Position numbers and translations under genes: made by a program. Positions 1 to 8,279 of a stretch of 36,483 nt of DNA are shown in pieces. The stretch covers positions 115,536 through 152,018 of the forward strand of contig NZ_LMMJ01000011.1 of NCBI RefSeq assembly GCF_001422205.1. Direction: 5' to 3'. Under the pieces are notes generated by a model that was given only the letters and a program-made list of their open reading frames with translations, was not told where the DNA came from and ran no database searches. This DNA is from Curtobacterium sp. Leaf261 (lineage in GTDB: Bacteria > Actinomycetota > Actinomycetes > Actinomycetales > Microbacteriaceae). How positions within the stretch are numbered: the first letter of the stretch is position 1; each line of letters begins with the position of its first letter.

Positions 1-78
1 AGCCCGCGAACACGCCGGGAACGACGTCCGGTGTCGCCGAGCCCGCGAACACGCCGGGAACGACGTCCGGTGTCGTCG
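1..78. repeat. 39-bp tandem duplication inside the ferredoxin reductase gene
   Basis: Bases 1-39 and 40-78 match except at one base near the end (gccg against gtcg). The period of 39 keeps frame and duplicates 13 residues (TPDVVPGVFAGSA). The array may continue beyond the left edge. Confidence 0.85.
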
Positions 79-886
79 GACCGCCGCGTCCCTCGAGTGC
101 GCGGCCGGCACCGTCGCACGCGATGCCGTCGTCGAGCAGCAGTCCCGACCCGGCGAGCCAGCCCGTGCGCGGACGACCTCCGACCGCCGCGACCGCGAAC
201 GAACTCGTCACCACAGCGCCGTCGGCGAGCACGACCTCCGTGCCGCCGTCCGGTGTGACCTCGAGCCGGACGACGCCCTGCCCCGTCCGGAGGTGCACGT
301 CGTTGGCCCGGTGCAGCGCGACGAGCCGTTCGGAGAGCAGTGTGCCGAGCGTGCCGAGGGCCAGCCGGTCACGACGCCCCACGAGCACCACGTCGCGACC
401 GAGGTGCCGGGCCGCCGACGCGAGCTCCGACCCGAGGACACCGGCGCCGACCACGACGATCGGACCGTCGGCCCTGGACGTCATCGCGCGCCGGAGGACG
501 AGCGCGTCGTCGAGTGTCCTGAGCCGCAGGGCATGCTCGCCGCCGGGGACGGCGAGCGCAGACGGCGCCACCCCCGTCGCGATCACGAGCACGTCGTACG
601 GCACCGGTCCGCCGGCCAGGACGACCTGCTGGTCCAGGTCGAGTCCGGTCGCACGGGTCCCGGTCCGCAGCTCGACGTCGAGCGCGTCGAGCTCGAGCCG
701 GGTCCGGAGTGCGGCGCGGGACGGCTCCCACGACCCGTCGAGCACCTGCTTCGACAGCGGCGGTCTGGCGTACGGGTCGTGGGGCTCGTCGCCGATCAGG
801 ACGAGCTCGCCGTCGAATCCCTCCGCCCGGAGCGCCTCGGCGGTCGTCACCCCGGCGACGGATGCCCCGACGACGACGATCCGCAC
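1..886 (-). CDS. FAD-dependent pyridine nucleotide-disulfide oxidoreductase (ferredoxin reductase type), C-terminus cut by the window edge
   Basis: Reads from a GTG at 886 leftwards off the window; 295 residues are visible. The N-terminus (VRIVVVGASVAGVTTAEALR) is a Rossmann FAD-binding fold with GxSxAG, and a second NAD(P)-binding fold follows (IVVVGAGVLGSELASAA). The Y-ARPPLSK segment near residue 45 is typical of ferredoxin/rubredoxin reductases. The gene starts 3 nt after the stop of a 3Fe-4S ferredoxin, so the pair probably forms an electron-transfer unit from NAD(P)H to an oxygenase such as a P450, but no P450 gene is visible here. The usual GVFAAGD motif near the C-terminus appears instead as a 13-residue tandem duplication (PDVVPGVFAG twice) at the edge. 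Family assignment is firm; the redox partner is inferred. Confidence 0.85.
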   Translation of the reverse strand, partial: MRIVVVGASVAGVTTAEALRAEGFDGELVLIGDEPHDPYARPPLSKQVLDGSWEPSRAALRTRLELDALDVELRTGTRATGLDLDQQVVLAGGPVPYDVLVIATGVAPSALAVPGGEHALRLRTLDDALVLRRAMTSRADGPIVVVGAGVLGSELASAARHLGRDVVLVGRRDRLALGTLGTLLSERLVALHRANDVHLRTGQGVVRLEVTPDGGTEVVLADGAVVTSSFAVAAVGGRPRTGWLAGSGLLLDDGIACDGAGRALEGRGGPTTPDVVPGVFAGSATPDVVPGVFAG

Positions 887-889
887 CGG

Positions 890-1081
890 CTACTCCTCGA
901 GCGTGATGGCGCGGGCCGGGCACAGCGCCGCGGCCCGTCGCACGTCGGGCTCGTCCTCGGCGGCCGGGTGTTCGACGAGCAGCTCGACGATGCCGTCGTC
1001 GTCCTGGTCGAACACCGCCCCGGCGACGAGGGCGCACTGCCCCGCTCCGACGCACACGTCCGTGTCCGCGATGATCCGCAT
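890..1081 (-). CDS. 3Fe-4S ferredoxin (63 aa)
   Basis: Small acidic electron carrier. Cys10 and Cys16 lie in CVGAGQC and Cys54 in LCPARAI, the three-cysteine pattern of single-cluster 3Fe-4S ferredoxins that serve actinobacterial cytochromes P450; the length is normal. The ATG at 1081 is preceded by a strong GAGGAGG ribosome-binding site. The reductase gene follows 3 nt downstream on the same strand, so they are very likely co-transcribed and co-translated. The electron acceptor is not encoded in this window. Confidence 0.92.
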   Translation of the reverse strand: MRIIADTDVCVGAGQCALVAGAVFDQDDDGIVELLVEHPAAEDEPDVRRAAALCPARAITLEE

Positions 1082-1127
1082 GGCTGCCTCCTCGTGGGTC
1101 GACCGGGGTACCCGATCGATGTCGTCG

Positions 1128-1133
1128 ACGCTA
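1128..1133 (-). promoter_or_regulatory. Possible -10 box for the ferredoxin-reductase pair
   Basis: On the minus strand the hexamer reads TAGCGT, fitting the actinobacterial TANNNT -10, about 47 nt before the ferredoxin ATG. No good -35 is seen, so support is weak. Confidence 0.35.
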
Positions 1134-1227
1134 CGAGCCGTTGCCCGCTCGCGGCCATGGGAGCGTCGGTCAGTTCATGGACGATCCGATCAGCCAGCGC
1201 GATCGAGGCCCGACCGGCCGGGCGTCC

Positions 1228-1233
1228 TACGAT
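1228..1233 (+). promoter_or_regulatory. -10 box giving a leaderless mRNA for the AraC regulator
   Basis: TACGAT lies six bases before the ATG at 1240, so transcription should begin at or next to the A of the start codon. There is no Shine-Dalgarno sequence before this ATG. Confidence 0.6.
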
Positions 1234-1239
1234 CGACAC

Positions 1240-2178
1240 ATGGACCGAGAGCCCGCGCACGCACCGGCGAGCGCTGCGACGACGAGCGCGACACCGGCCG
1301 GCCCGCCGGACGGCACCGGGCCGGTGGTCGTCGGCGCGAACTGGTACCGGTTCCGCCCGGGGGAGCAGGTCCACCACGACCGCGTGATGAGCGTGTGCTT
1401 CATCTGGGCGCTCGACGGATCGGGCACGATCACCTCCGGCGGTGAGCGGTTCCGACTGACGGGCAGGTCCGTCCTCCGCCTGCCGTGGGGACACGACGTC
1501 GGGTACCGTGCCGACGAGCGGGGACCCTTCCGCCTCGGGACGGTGCACGTGGTGCCGGAGCACGACACGAGCTCGCCCGTCGTCCCACGCGTCGCGCACA
1601 CCCCGGACGATCCGCTCATGACCGCCGCCGGACGCCGAGGTGAGCGCGACGGGCGCACCGGCTCCGTGGCGGTCCTCGTGCCCGCGAGCTCGGACTCGGC
1701 ACGCCGTGCCTCGGTCCTCGGCGCCTACGCGGTCGAGCGCTTCCTCGCGGACGACTTCGACGAGGCCGTGCTCCGTGCCCTCGGGACCCTGCTCCTCGCG
1801 GAGAGCGCGCCTTGGCACGAGGAGCTCCGGCGGGTCGACGACGCCGGACGCATCCCGGCCGCGGTCACGCGGATGACCGAGCACGTCGAACGGCACCTCG
1901 ACCGTGCGCTCTCGGTCCGTGAGGTCGCCGATGCCGGCGCCTGCAGTCCGGCCACGGCGGAGCGGCTGTTCGCCCGGCACACCGGTTCGTCCGTGTCGGC
2001 CTGGATCCGGGGCCGGAGGATGCGCGAGGCGGCGGCCATGCTCCGAGGCAGTGGACTCCGCGTCGGAGAGGTGGCACGCGCCGTCGGGTTCACCGACCCG
2101 CTGTACTTCTCGCGGGTGTTCCGGGCGACCTACGGGGTCCCACCGAGCCGGTACGTCGCCGGTCGGATGCGCCCGTAG
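1240..2178 (+). CDS. AraC-family transcriptional regulator (312 aa)
   Basis: The N-terminal half (about residues 30-110) looks like a cupin-type AraC ligand-binding domain. The C-terminal 100 residues are a double helix-turn-helix AraC domain: LSVREVADAGACSPATAERLF is the first helix pair, and VGEVARAVGFTDPLYFSRVF followed by YGVPPSRY is the classic second half. I chose the ATG at 1240 because the cupin follows at once and a -10 box sits six bases upstream; an in-frame ATG at 1141 is less likely. The rhamnosidase lies downstream on the same strand, with its own promoter 12 bp past this stop, so regulation of that gene is a natural hypothesis. The ligand is unknown; rhamnose-type regulators belong to this family, but so do many others. 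Confidence 0.88.
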   Translation: MDREPAHAPASAATTSATPAGPPDGTGPVVVGANWYRFRPGEQVHHDRVMSVCFIWALDGSGTITSGGERFRLTGRSVLRLPWGHDVGYRADERGPFRLGTVHVVPEHDTSSPVVPRVAHTPDDPLMTAAGRRGERDGRTGSVAVLVPASSDSARRASVLGAYAVERFLADDFDEAVLRALGTLLLAESAPWHEELRRVDDAGRIPAAVTRMTEHVERHLDRALSVREVADAGACSPATAERLFARHTGSSVSAWIRGRRMREAAAMLRGSGLRVGEVARAVGFTDPLYFSRVFRATYGVPPSRYVAGRMRP

Positions 2179-2190
2179 CGCCGTCCCGCG

Positions 2191-2219
2191 TTGACAAGCC
2201 ACCTCGATTCCTGAATCGT
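2191..2219 (+). promoter_or_regulatory. Consensus promoter of the rhamnosidase gene
   Basis: A perfect -35 TTGACA (2191-2196), a 17-bp spacer, then AATCGT (2214-2219) as a -10. Predicted start is near 2226, leaving a leader of about 120 nt before the GTG at 2347. It is the best -35 match noticed in the window. Confidence 0.65.
2205..2218. promoter_or_regulatory. Operator-like inverted repeat CGATTC-CT-GAATCG
   Basis: A perfect 6+2+6 palindrome lies between the -35 and -10 and overlaps the -10, the usual place for a repressor site. The binding protein is unknown; AraC proteins more often use direct repeats, so a LacI- or TetR-type repressor encoded elsewhere is possible. Confidence 0.55.
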
Positions 2220-2223
2220 TTCA

Positions 2224-2325
2224 TCGACAGCCTGGGCAATCGGCGGCCTGGGCAGTCGACAGCCCGGGCAATCGACGGCCTGGGCAGTCGACAGCCTGGG
2301 CTGTCGACAGCCCGGGCCATCGACA
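2224..2325 (+). repeat. Array of six 16-bp tandem repeats in the rhamnosidase leader
   Basis: Six contiguous 16-bp units start at 2224, 2240, 2256, 2272, 2288 and 2304 with consensus TCGACAGCCTGGGCAR, then a partial TCGACA. Units differ at 1-3 positions. The junction of units 5 and 6 makes a perfect 16-bp palindrome, GGGCTGTCGACAGCCC (2298-2313). The array lies downstream of the predicted transcription start, ending 21 bp before the GTG, so it may act as DNA sites or as leader RNA structure. Confidence 0.9.
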
Positions 2326-2346
2326 CCCGCACACCAGGAGGCGCAC

Positions 2347-5025
2347 GTGGAGCGCGAGACACCGAGTGACGAGCAGCAGGGCCGGACGCCGAGTCTCGGC
2401 CGGCTCCGGGTCGACGCCGCCGTCGCGCCCGTCGGGATCGACACCGCGCGGCCCCGCTTCACCTGGGAGGTCCGGTCCGAGACCCCCGGCACCACCCAGC
2501 GCTGGTGGCGGATCACCCTCGAGGACGACCACGGCCGGGTCGTCTGGGACTCCGGCCAGCACGACGACCCGCTCCCGTGGGCGATGCCCGCCGACGACCT
2601 CGACCTGGTGCCACTCCGACGACACCGGTGGTCGCTCACGGTCGGTGTCGTCGCCCCGGGTGACGCGACGGCGGTGCTCGACGCGCAGGCGGAGCTCACC
2701 ACCGGCCCGGCCGAGGACGCCGACTGGGACAGTGCCCGCTGGGTCGGCCGCCCCGCCCGGCGGGGCCCGTCGGGCGCCGCACCCGGATCGCCCCGCGCCC
2801 GAGCCGCGGACGGATCCCTCGCCGCGCCCGTGGTGCGGCACACGATCACGGTGGTCGAGCCTCCCGTCCGTGCCCTCCTCGTGCTCGCCGCAGGCGGTCA
2901 CGCCGTCGCCCGCATCGACGGCGTCCCCGTCTCCGACGCCGTCCTCGAACCGAGCACCACGCAGTGGGACCGCCGCGTGCAGACGGTCGTGCACGACGTC
3001 ACCGCGCTCCTCGGACCCGGTCCACACGAGGTGTCGATCGAACTCGGCCGCGGGTTCCACGGCATGACGAATGCGAACGTCTGGTCGTGGGAACGCGCGA
3101 CGTGGTGGGGGGAGCCGTGCGTCAGGGCACTGCTCCGCATCGAGCGCCCCGACGGCGGTGTGGACGTGCTCCCGACGGGTCGGGACTGGCAGGTCCGCGG
3201 CGGACCGATCCTGCTCGACGACCTCTACGGCGGCGAGGTCGTCGACCTCCGACGCGGCCCCGGCGGACCCCTCGAACCGCGGTCGGAGCCGGTCGCGCTC
3301 GTCGACGGACCGGCCGGGAGGCGCGTGGTGCGCCGCGAGCAACCGGTCCGGGTCACCGAGACCCTCGGTGCGACGAGCGTGGCGGAGCCCGTGCCCGGGG
3401 AGTTCGTCATCACGTTCCCGCGGGTCGTCGCGGGCTGGGTGCGCCTCGTCCCGCCGGGTCCCGCGGGGACGACCGTCACGATCCGGTACGGCGAACGACT
3501 CCGGCCGGACGGCCTGCCGAACGCTGACGACGAGAAGCACTACTTCCAGGACGGCTTCCAGACCGACGTCGTCACCGGCGACGGGTCCGCGCGGCCGTGG
3601 GAGTCGACCTTCTCGTACAAGGGGTTCCGGTACGTGCAGGTCTCGGGGTGGCCGACGCCGGAGGGTCCCCGCGTCGAGGATGTCGTCGCCCGGGTCGCCC
3701 ACACCGACGCCCCGCGGATCTCCCGGTTCGCCGTCGACGACCCGCTCCTGCAGTGGATCCACGACGCGACCCTCGTCACGATGGAGAACAACCTGCAGGG
3801 GTACCCGACGGACACTCCGAAGTACGAGAAGAACGGCTGGACCGGTGACGCCATGGTGGGCGCCGACATGTTCCTGACGAACCTCGACGCCGCGCCGGTG
3901 TTCACGAAGTGGATGGGCGACCTCGCGGACACCGCCTCGCCCGGGCACCCGCCGGCACTCATCGCCCCGAACGCCGGGTTCTTCGGGATCGACGAGCAGG
4001 CGCCCGTGTGGCATTCGGCGCTGGTGCTCGTCCCGTGGGACCTGTACCGGCACACGGGCGACACCGCGGTTCTCGTCGAGCACTGGACGACGATCAGCGA
4101 CTACGCACGGTTCGAGCTCGGCCGGTCGCCCGGGGGCATCGCGGACACGATCCTCGGGGACTGGGTCGCACCGGGGACCGACCCGGGCGGCGGCAACCCG
4201 CCGGAGGACTCGCACGTGCCCGCGACGGCGTTCCTCGTGCGGATCCTCGACGTGACCGGGTGGATCGCGGAGGTCCTCGGGCACGACGACGACGCGGCGT
4301 GGTTCGCGGCGCGGGCCGACGAGGTGCGTGCGGCGTTCGTGGATGCGTTCGTGGTGCGGACGGTGGCGCCCAGCGGTTCCGGCGATGGTGGTGAGGCCGT
4401 CGTCCGCGGACCGGAGGACGCCGGGTACCGCCAGTCCCACGCCGTCCTCGCGCTGGCGTTCGACATCCTGCGGGACCCCGAGCTGGTCAGGCTCGTGGCG
4501 GACGGCCTCGCCGCCGACGTCCGCGCGAAGGGCGACCACCTCGACACCGGCGCCGTCGGCACGAAGTGGCTGCTCCCGGTGCTCTCCGACCACGGGCACG
4601 TCGAGACCGCGCTGGCGATCGCCCGGCAGACGAGCGTGCCGAGCTGGGGAGCATGGCGGGAAGCCGGTGCGACGAGCATGTTCGAGCACTGGGACCTCGC
4701 CGCGCGGTCGCACGGGCACTTCTTCCTCGGCACCGTCGACGACTGGCTGACGGGGTACGTCGCCGGGCTCCGTCCCGCCGCCCCCGGGTGGCGACGGATC
4801 CTCGTGGACCCGCGGTGCACCGCGTCGGTCCGGTCGGCGTCGTTCGCGGTGCGCACCCCGTTCGGCCCCGCGTGGGTGGCATGGGAGCACGAGGGCGACG
4901 ACCTGGTGCTCCGGGTCGGCGTGCCGGTCGGTGCGACGGCCGAGGTGCACGTCCCCGCCCCGACCACGGGCGAGCCCCGCGTGGTCGAGGTCGGATCGGG
5001 GGAACACCTGTTCGTCGCCGAGTGA
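2347..5025 (+). CDS. Alpha-L-rhamnosidase, glycoside hydrolase family 78 (892 aa)
   Basis: Hydrolyses terminal alpha-L-rhamnose from plant glycosides or polysaccharides by an inverting mechanism. The order matches the family: an N-terminal beta-sandwich (LRVDAAVAPVGIDTARPRFTW), a second beta domain (about 150-330), a concanavalin-like domain ending KGFRYVQVSGW, an alpha6/alpha6 catalytic barrel (about 450-800) and a C-terminal beta domain. The catalytic cluster is YPTDTPKYEKNGWTGD with Asp489, Glu494 and Asp501, spaced like Asp567, Glu572 and Asp579 of Bacillus RhaB; Glu780 in SMFEHWD matches the base Glu841. No signal peptide is seen, so it probably acts on imported oligosaccharides. The GTG start has an AGGAGG site 5 nt upstream. 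The preceding AraC gene and leader array suggest sugar control. Confidence 0.93.
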   Translation: MERETPSDEQQGRTPSLGRLRVDAAVAPVGIDTARPRFTWEVRSETPGTTQRWWRITLEDDHGRVVWDSGQHDDPLPWAMPADDLDLVPLRRHRWSLTVGVVAPGDATAVLDAQAELTTGPAEDADWDSARWVGRPARRGPSGAAPGSPRARAADGSLAAPVVRHTITVVEPPVRALLVLAAGGHAVARIDGVPVSDAVLEPSTTQWDRRVQTVVHDVTALLGPGPHEVSIELGRGFHGMTNANVWSWERATWWGEPCVRALLRIERPDGGVDVLPTGRDWQVRGGPILLDDLYGGEVVDLRRGPGGPLEPRSEPVALVDGPAGRRVVRREQPVRVTETLGATSVAEPVPGEFVITFPRVVAGWVRLVPPGPAGTTVTIRYGERLRPDGLPNADDEKHYFQDGFQTDVVTGDGSARPWESTFSYKGFRYVQVSGWPTPEGPRVEDVVARVAHTDAPRISRFAVDDPLLQWIHDATLVTMENNLQGYPTDTPKYEKNGWTGDAMVGADMFLTNLDAAPVFTKWMGDLADTASPGHPPALIAPNAGFFGIDEQAPVWHSALVLVPWDLYRHTGDTAVLVEHWTTISDYARFELGRSPGGIADTILGDWVAPGTDPGGGNPPEDSHVPATAFLVRILDVTGWIAEVLGHDDDAAWFAARADEVRAAFVDAFVVRTVAPSGSGDGGEAVVRGPEDAGYRQSHAVLALAFDILRDPELVRLVADGLAADVRAKGDHLDTGAVGTKWLLPVLSDHGHVETALAIARQTSVPSWGAWREAGATSMFEHWDLAARSHGHFFLGTVDDWLTGYVAGLRPAAPGWRRILVDPRCTASVRSASFAVRTPFGPAWVAWEHEGDDLVLRVGVPVGATAEVHVPAPTTGEPRVVEVGSGEHLFVAE

Positions 5026-5050
5026 GCGCCGCGCGGCCGGGGCGGCTCGG

Positions 5051-5056
5051 TACCCT
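5051..5056 (+). promoter_or_regulatory. -10 box giving a leaderless mRNA for the phosphoesterase
   Basis: TACCCT lies six bases before the ATG at 5063. No ribosome-binding site is present, consistent with leaderless translation. Confidence 0.55.
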
Positions 5057-5062
5057 GGCCGC

Positions 5063-6046
<984 letters not shown>

Positions 6047-6193
6047 ACCAGCCCCCACGATCCTGAACCGGGGCGCCTCGAACCTGACAGTGTGCCGACC
6101 GTGCCGGACGCCGACCCTCGCTGGGCGCAGGCTGACGCCACCGGTTCACCGTCGCGTCCGCGGCGGTGTCGGCAGGTGCGAGGGAGCGTCGAG

Positions 6194-7189
6194 ATGCAGG
6201 TGGGCAGAGCAGTCGAGTACGACCACTACGGCGACTTCGACGTGGTGCACATCGTGCCCCAGGAACGACCGAAGGCCCGCGAGGGTGAGATCGTCGTCGA
6301 GGTGATCGCCGCGGGCCTCAACCACATCGAGCGGTTCGTCCGCGAGGGGCGGCTCCAGGGCCGGGTGGACATCGAGTTCCCCGCCCGGCAGGGCACGTGC
6401 TTCGCGGGCATCGTCAAGGAGCGCGGTCCGGGCGTCAAGGACCTCGCCGTCGGCGCCGAGGTCATGGGGCACGCGATCGGCGGGGGAGCGCACGCCACCT
6501 GGGTCCGGGTACCGAGGACCGCGGTCGTCAAGAAGCCCGCGACCATGGCGTTCGAGGTCGCGGGTGGGCTCTACCTCGCCGGGTGCACGGCGAAGTCCAT
6601 CGTCGACGAGCTGGCCCTCGGCCCGGACGACGTCGTGGTCATCTCCGCGGCCGCCGGCGGTGTCGGGCACCTCGAGTGCCAGCTCGCGCAGATCGCCGGC
6701 GCGCAGGTCATCGGCACGTGCAGTCCGCGGAACCACGACTACCTCCGGCAGATCGGCATCCATCCGGTCACCTACGGCGACGGACTGGAGGAACGGATCG
6801 CCGAGGCCGCGAAGGGTCGCCCGGTCACCGCGTTCATCGACAACCACGGCGGCGACAACCCCGCCCTGTCGGAGTCGCTCGGCGTCCCCGCGGACCGGTT
6901 CGTGTCGAGCGACCACCGCCGCGAGGTCGAGATCCGCTTCCTCCGCGCACCCGCCGAGGACGCCGAGGTCACGCGGCTCCTCACCGAGCTGTCCGGGCTC
7001 ATCGAGCACCACAAGCTCCGGCTGCTCATCTCGGGCTTCTACCCGTTCGAGTACATCGTGGACGCGTACGAGGACCTCGCGGAGATGCACTCGCGCGGCA
7101 AGGTCGTCGTCGGCATGCAGCCCGTCGAGACCGGCGCGCGGCTGTCCTGGTACCGGTCGCAGAAGGCCCGGACGGTCCACGAGCGCTGA
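6194..7189 (+). CDS. Zinc-independent alcohol dehydrogenase / NADPH:quinone oxidoreductase-like protein (331 aa)
   Basis: Medium-chain dehydrogenase/reductase fold: an N-terminal GroES-like domain (VIAAGLNHIERFVREGRL to about residue 120), then a Rossmann domain with AAAGGVGHLECQLAQIAGAQVIG, the nucleotide-binding loop of the quinone reductase branch. The cysteines and histidines of the catalytic zinc site are not apparent, so a zinc-free NADPH reductase of quinones or enones is most likely; the substrate is unknown. The ATG at 6194 is preceded by AGGGAG with 7-nt spacing. An in-frame ATG at 6092 would add 34 residues with no match to the fold. The 147-bp upstream gap shows no convincing promoter. 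Confidence 0.85.
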   Translation: MQVGRAVEYDHYGDFDVVHIVPQERPKAREGEIVVEVIAAGLNHIERFVREGRLQGRVDIEFPARQGTCFAGIVKERGPGVKDLAVGAEVMGHAIGGGAHATWVRVPRTAVVKKPATMAFEVAGGLYLAGCTAKSIVDELALGPDDVVVISAAAGGVGHLECQLAQIAGAQVIGTCSPRNHDYLRQIGIHPVTYGDGLEERIAEAAKGRPVTAFIDNHGGDNPALSESLGVPADRFVSSDHRREVEIRFLRAPAEDAEVTRLLTELSGLIEHHKLRLLISGFYPFEYIVDAYEDLAEMHSRGKVVVGMQPVETGARLSWYRSQKARTVHER

Positions 7190-7247
7190 TCGCCCGGCGC
7201 CCGCGCACGCGACACGTCGGACGCGCGCGAGGCCCGTCGACACCCGT

Positions 7248-7303
7248 TGAGAAGTGCCCACCTGTCGGGTCACGAGTTCGAGCCGACATTTAGGCACTTC
7301 TCA
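7248..7303. terminator. Two-part stem-loop between convergent genes
   Basis: TGAGAAGTGCC (7248-7258) pairs perfectly with GGCACTTCTCA (7293-7303), and inside a symmetric 4x4 internal loop TGTCGG (7263-7268) pairs with CCGACA (7283-7288). It lies between the ends of the oxidoreductase (+) and ABC permease (-) genes, so a bidirectional terminator is likely. It is more AT-rich and more elaborate than the other hairpins here. Confidence 0.6.
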
Positions 7304-7340
7304 CCGGCATCACCGGGCGGGGCACGCCGGGCCGGGAGCG

Positions 7341-8279
7341 TCAGCTCAGGATGTCCTTCGACGCGAACCGGGCGTACGCGAACGCCCCGAACACGACGAC
7401 GTAGGCGAGCTGCAGCAGCGCGTTCTGCCCGAACGAGTCGAACGAGATCGGGAACCGCAGCAGGTCCCCGAACCCGAGCCAGAGGTGCGAGAACAGGTAC
7501 GGGTGCAGCCAGTCGAGCTGCGGCAGCGCATCGGCGATCTGTGATGCTCCCGCGAGGACGACCGTCGCGGCCATCGCCCCGACGGGCACGCTCGTCAGCG
7601 TCGAGATGAACAGGCCGATCGCGCTGAGGCCGAGCATCGACATCGCCACGTAGGCGACGAGGAGCAGCGCCCGCCCGACGTACGACCAGCCGTCGACCTG
7701 TGTCCCCGAGAGCAGCGTCACCGGGCCGATCGGGAACAGGATCGCGCCGATCACCGCCCCGACGAGCACGATGACGAGGCACGCCGCGACCGCGAACACC
7801 GTCGCCCCCGCGAACTTCACGAGGATGAGCCGGAGCCGTCCCGACGGCGCGACCAGCAGGTAGCGGAGGGTGCCCAGACTGGCCTCGCCGGCGACGGTGT
7901 CACCGGAGACCACCCCGATCGTCAGGGGCAGGAACAGCGGGATCGACACCGTCAGGGCCGTGAACCCGACGAAGAGCCCGTTGTTCGTGATGTCCGACAG
8001 GAACGCGGGTCCACCGTCGCTCCCGCGCGAGGAGACTCGGACGGCGACCGCGATCAGGATCGGGACGAGTGCCAGCGCACCGAGCATCGCCCACGTGCGC
8101 CATCGTCGGAACACGAGGCCGATCTCGGAACCGAGCAGCGCGAACGTGCGCGACCGCGTGTCGGGACGCACCGTGTCGGACGCGGCCCCGGGCCTCCCGT
8201 CCGGCACCGCCGTCTGCGTCGGCTCCGCCGACGTGTCCTGGTCCGCCGGACCGGTGGGTGCTGCGTCAGCCTGCGACAT
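7341..8279 (-). CDS. ABC-2 type transporter permease (312 aa)
   Basis: Membrane subunit of an exporter. After a hydrophilic N-terminal stretch of about 55 residues, about six hydrophobic segments follow: TWAMLGALALVPILIAVAV; GLFVGFTALTVSIPLFLPLT; TVFAVAACLVIVLVGAVIGA; ALLLVAYVAMSMLGLSAIGL; a segment around VGAMAATVVLAGA; and a C-terminal LLQLAYVVVFGAFAYA. The motif GEASLGTLRYLLVAPSGR between TM2 and TM3 is typical of ABC-2 permeases. The ATG at 8279 overlaps the end of the ATPase gene by 14 nt, so translation is probably coupled. It is the third gene of a minus-strand operon headed by a secreted LolA-like protein. The exported substrate is unknown. Confidence 0.88.
   Translation of the reverse strand: MSQADAAPTGPADQDTSAEPTQTAVPDGRPGAASDTVRPDTRSRTFALLGSEIGLVFRRWRTWAMLGALALVPILIAVAVRVSSRGSDGGPAFLSDITNNGLFVGFTALTVSIPLFLPLTIGVVSGDTVAGEASLGTLRYLLVAPSGRLRLILVKFAGATVFAVAACLVIVLVGAVIGAILFPIGPVTLLSGTQVDGWSYVGRALLLVAYVAMSMLGLSAIGLFISTLTSVPVGAMAATVVLAGASQIADALPQLDWLHPYLFSHLWLGFGDLLRFPISFDSFGQNALLQLAYVVVFGAFAYARFASKDILS

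Noticed and set aside
123..1445. Long plus-strand ORFs across the ferredoxin-reductase region
   Set aside because: They are Ser/Arg/Pro/Thr-rich shadows typical of high-GC DNA and lie antisense to clear enzyme genes.
2224..2325. CRISPR array as an explanation for the 16-bp repeats
   Set aside because: Repeats are contiguous with no spacers, far too short, and no cas gene is near.
6047..6193. Terminator or promoter between the phosphoesterase and the quinone reductase
   Set aside because: Only a 5-bp GCCCC/GGGGC pair and no TANNNT box were found; not enough to call.
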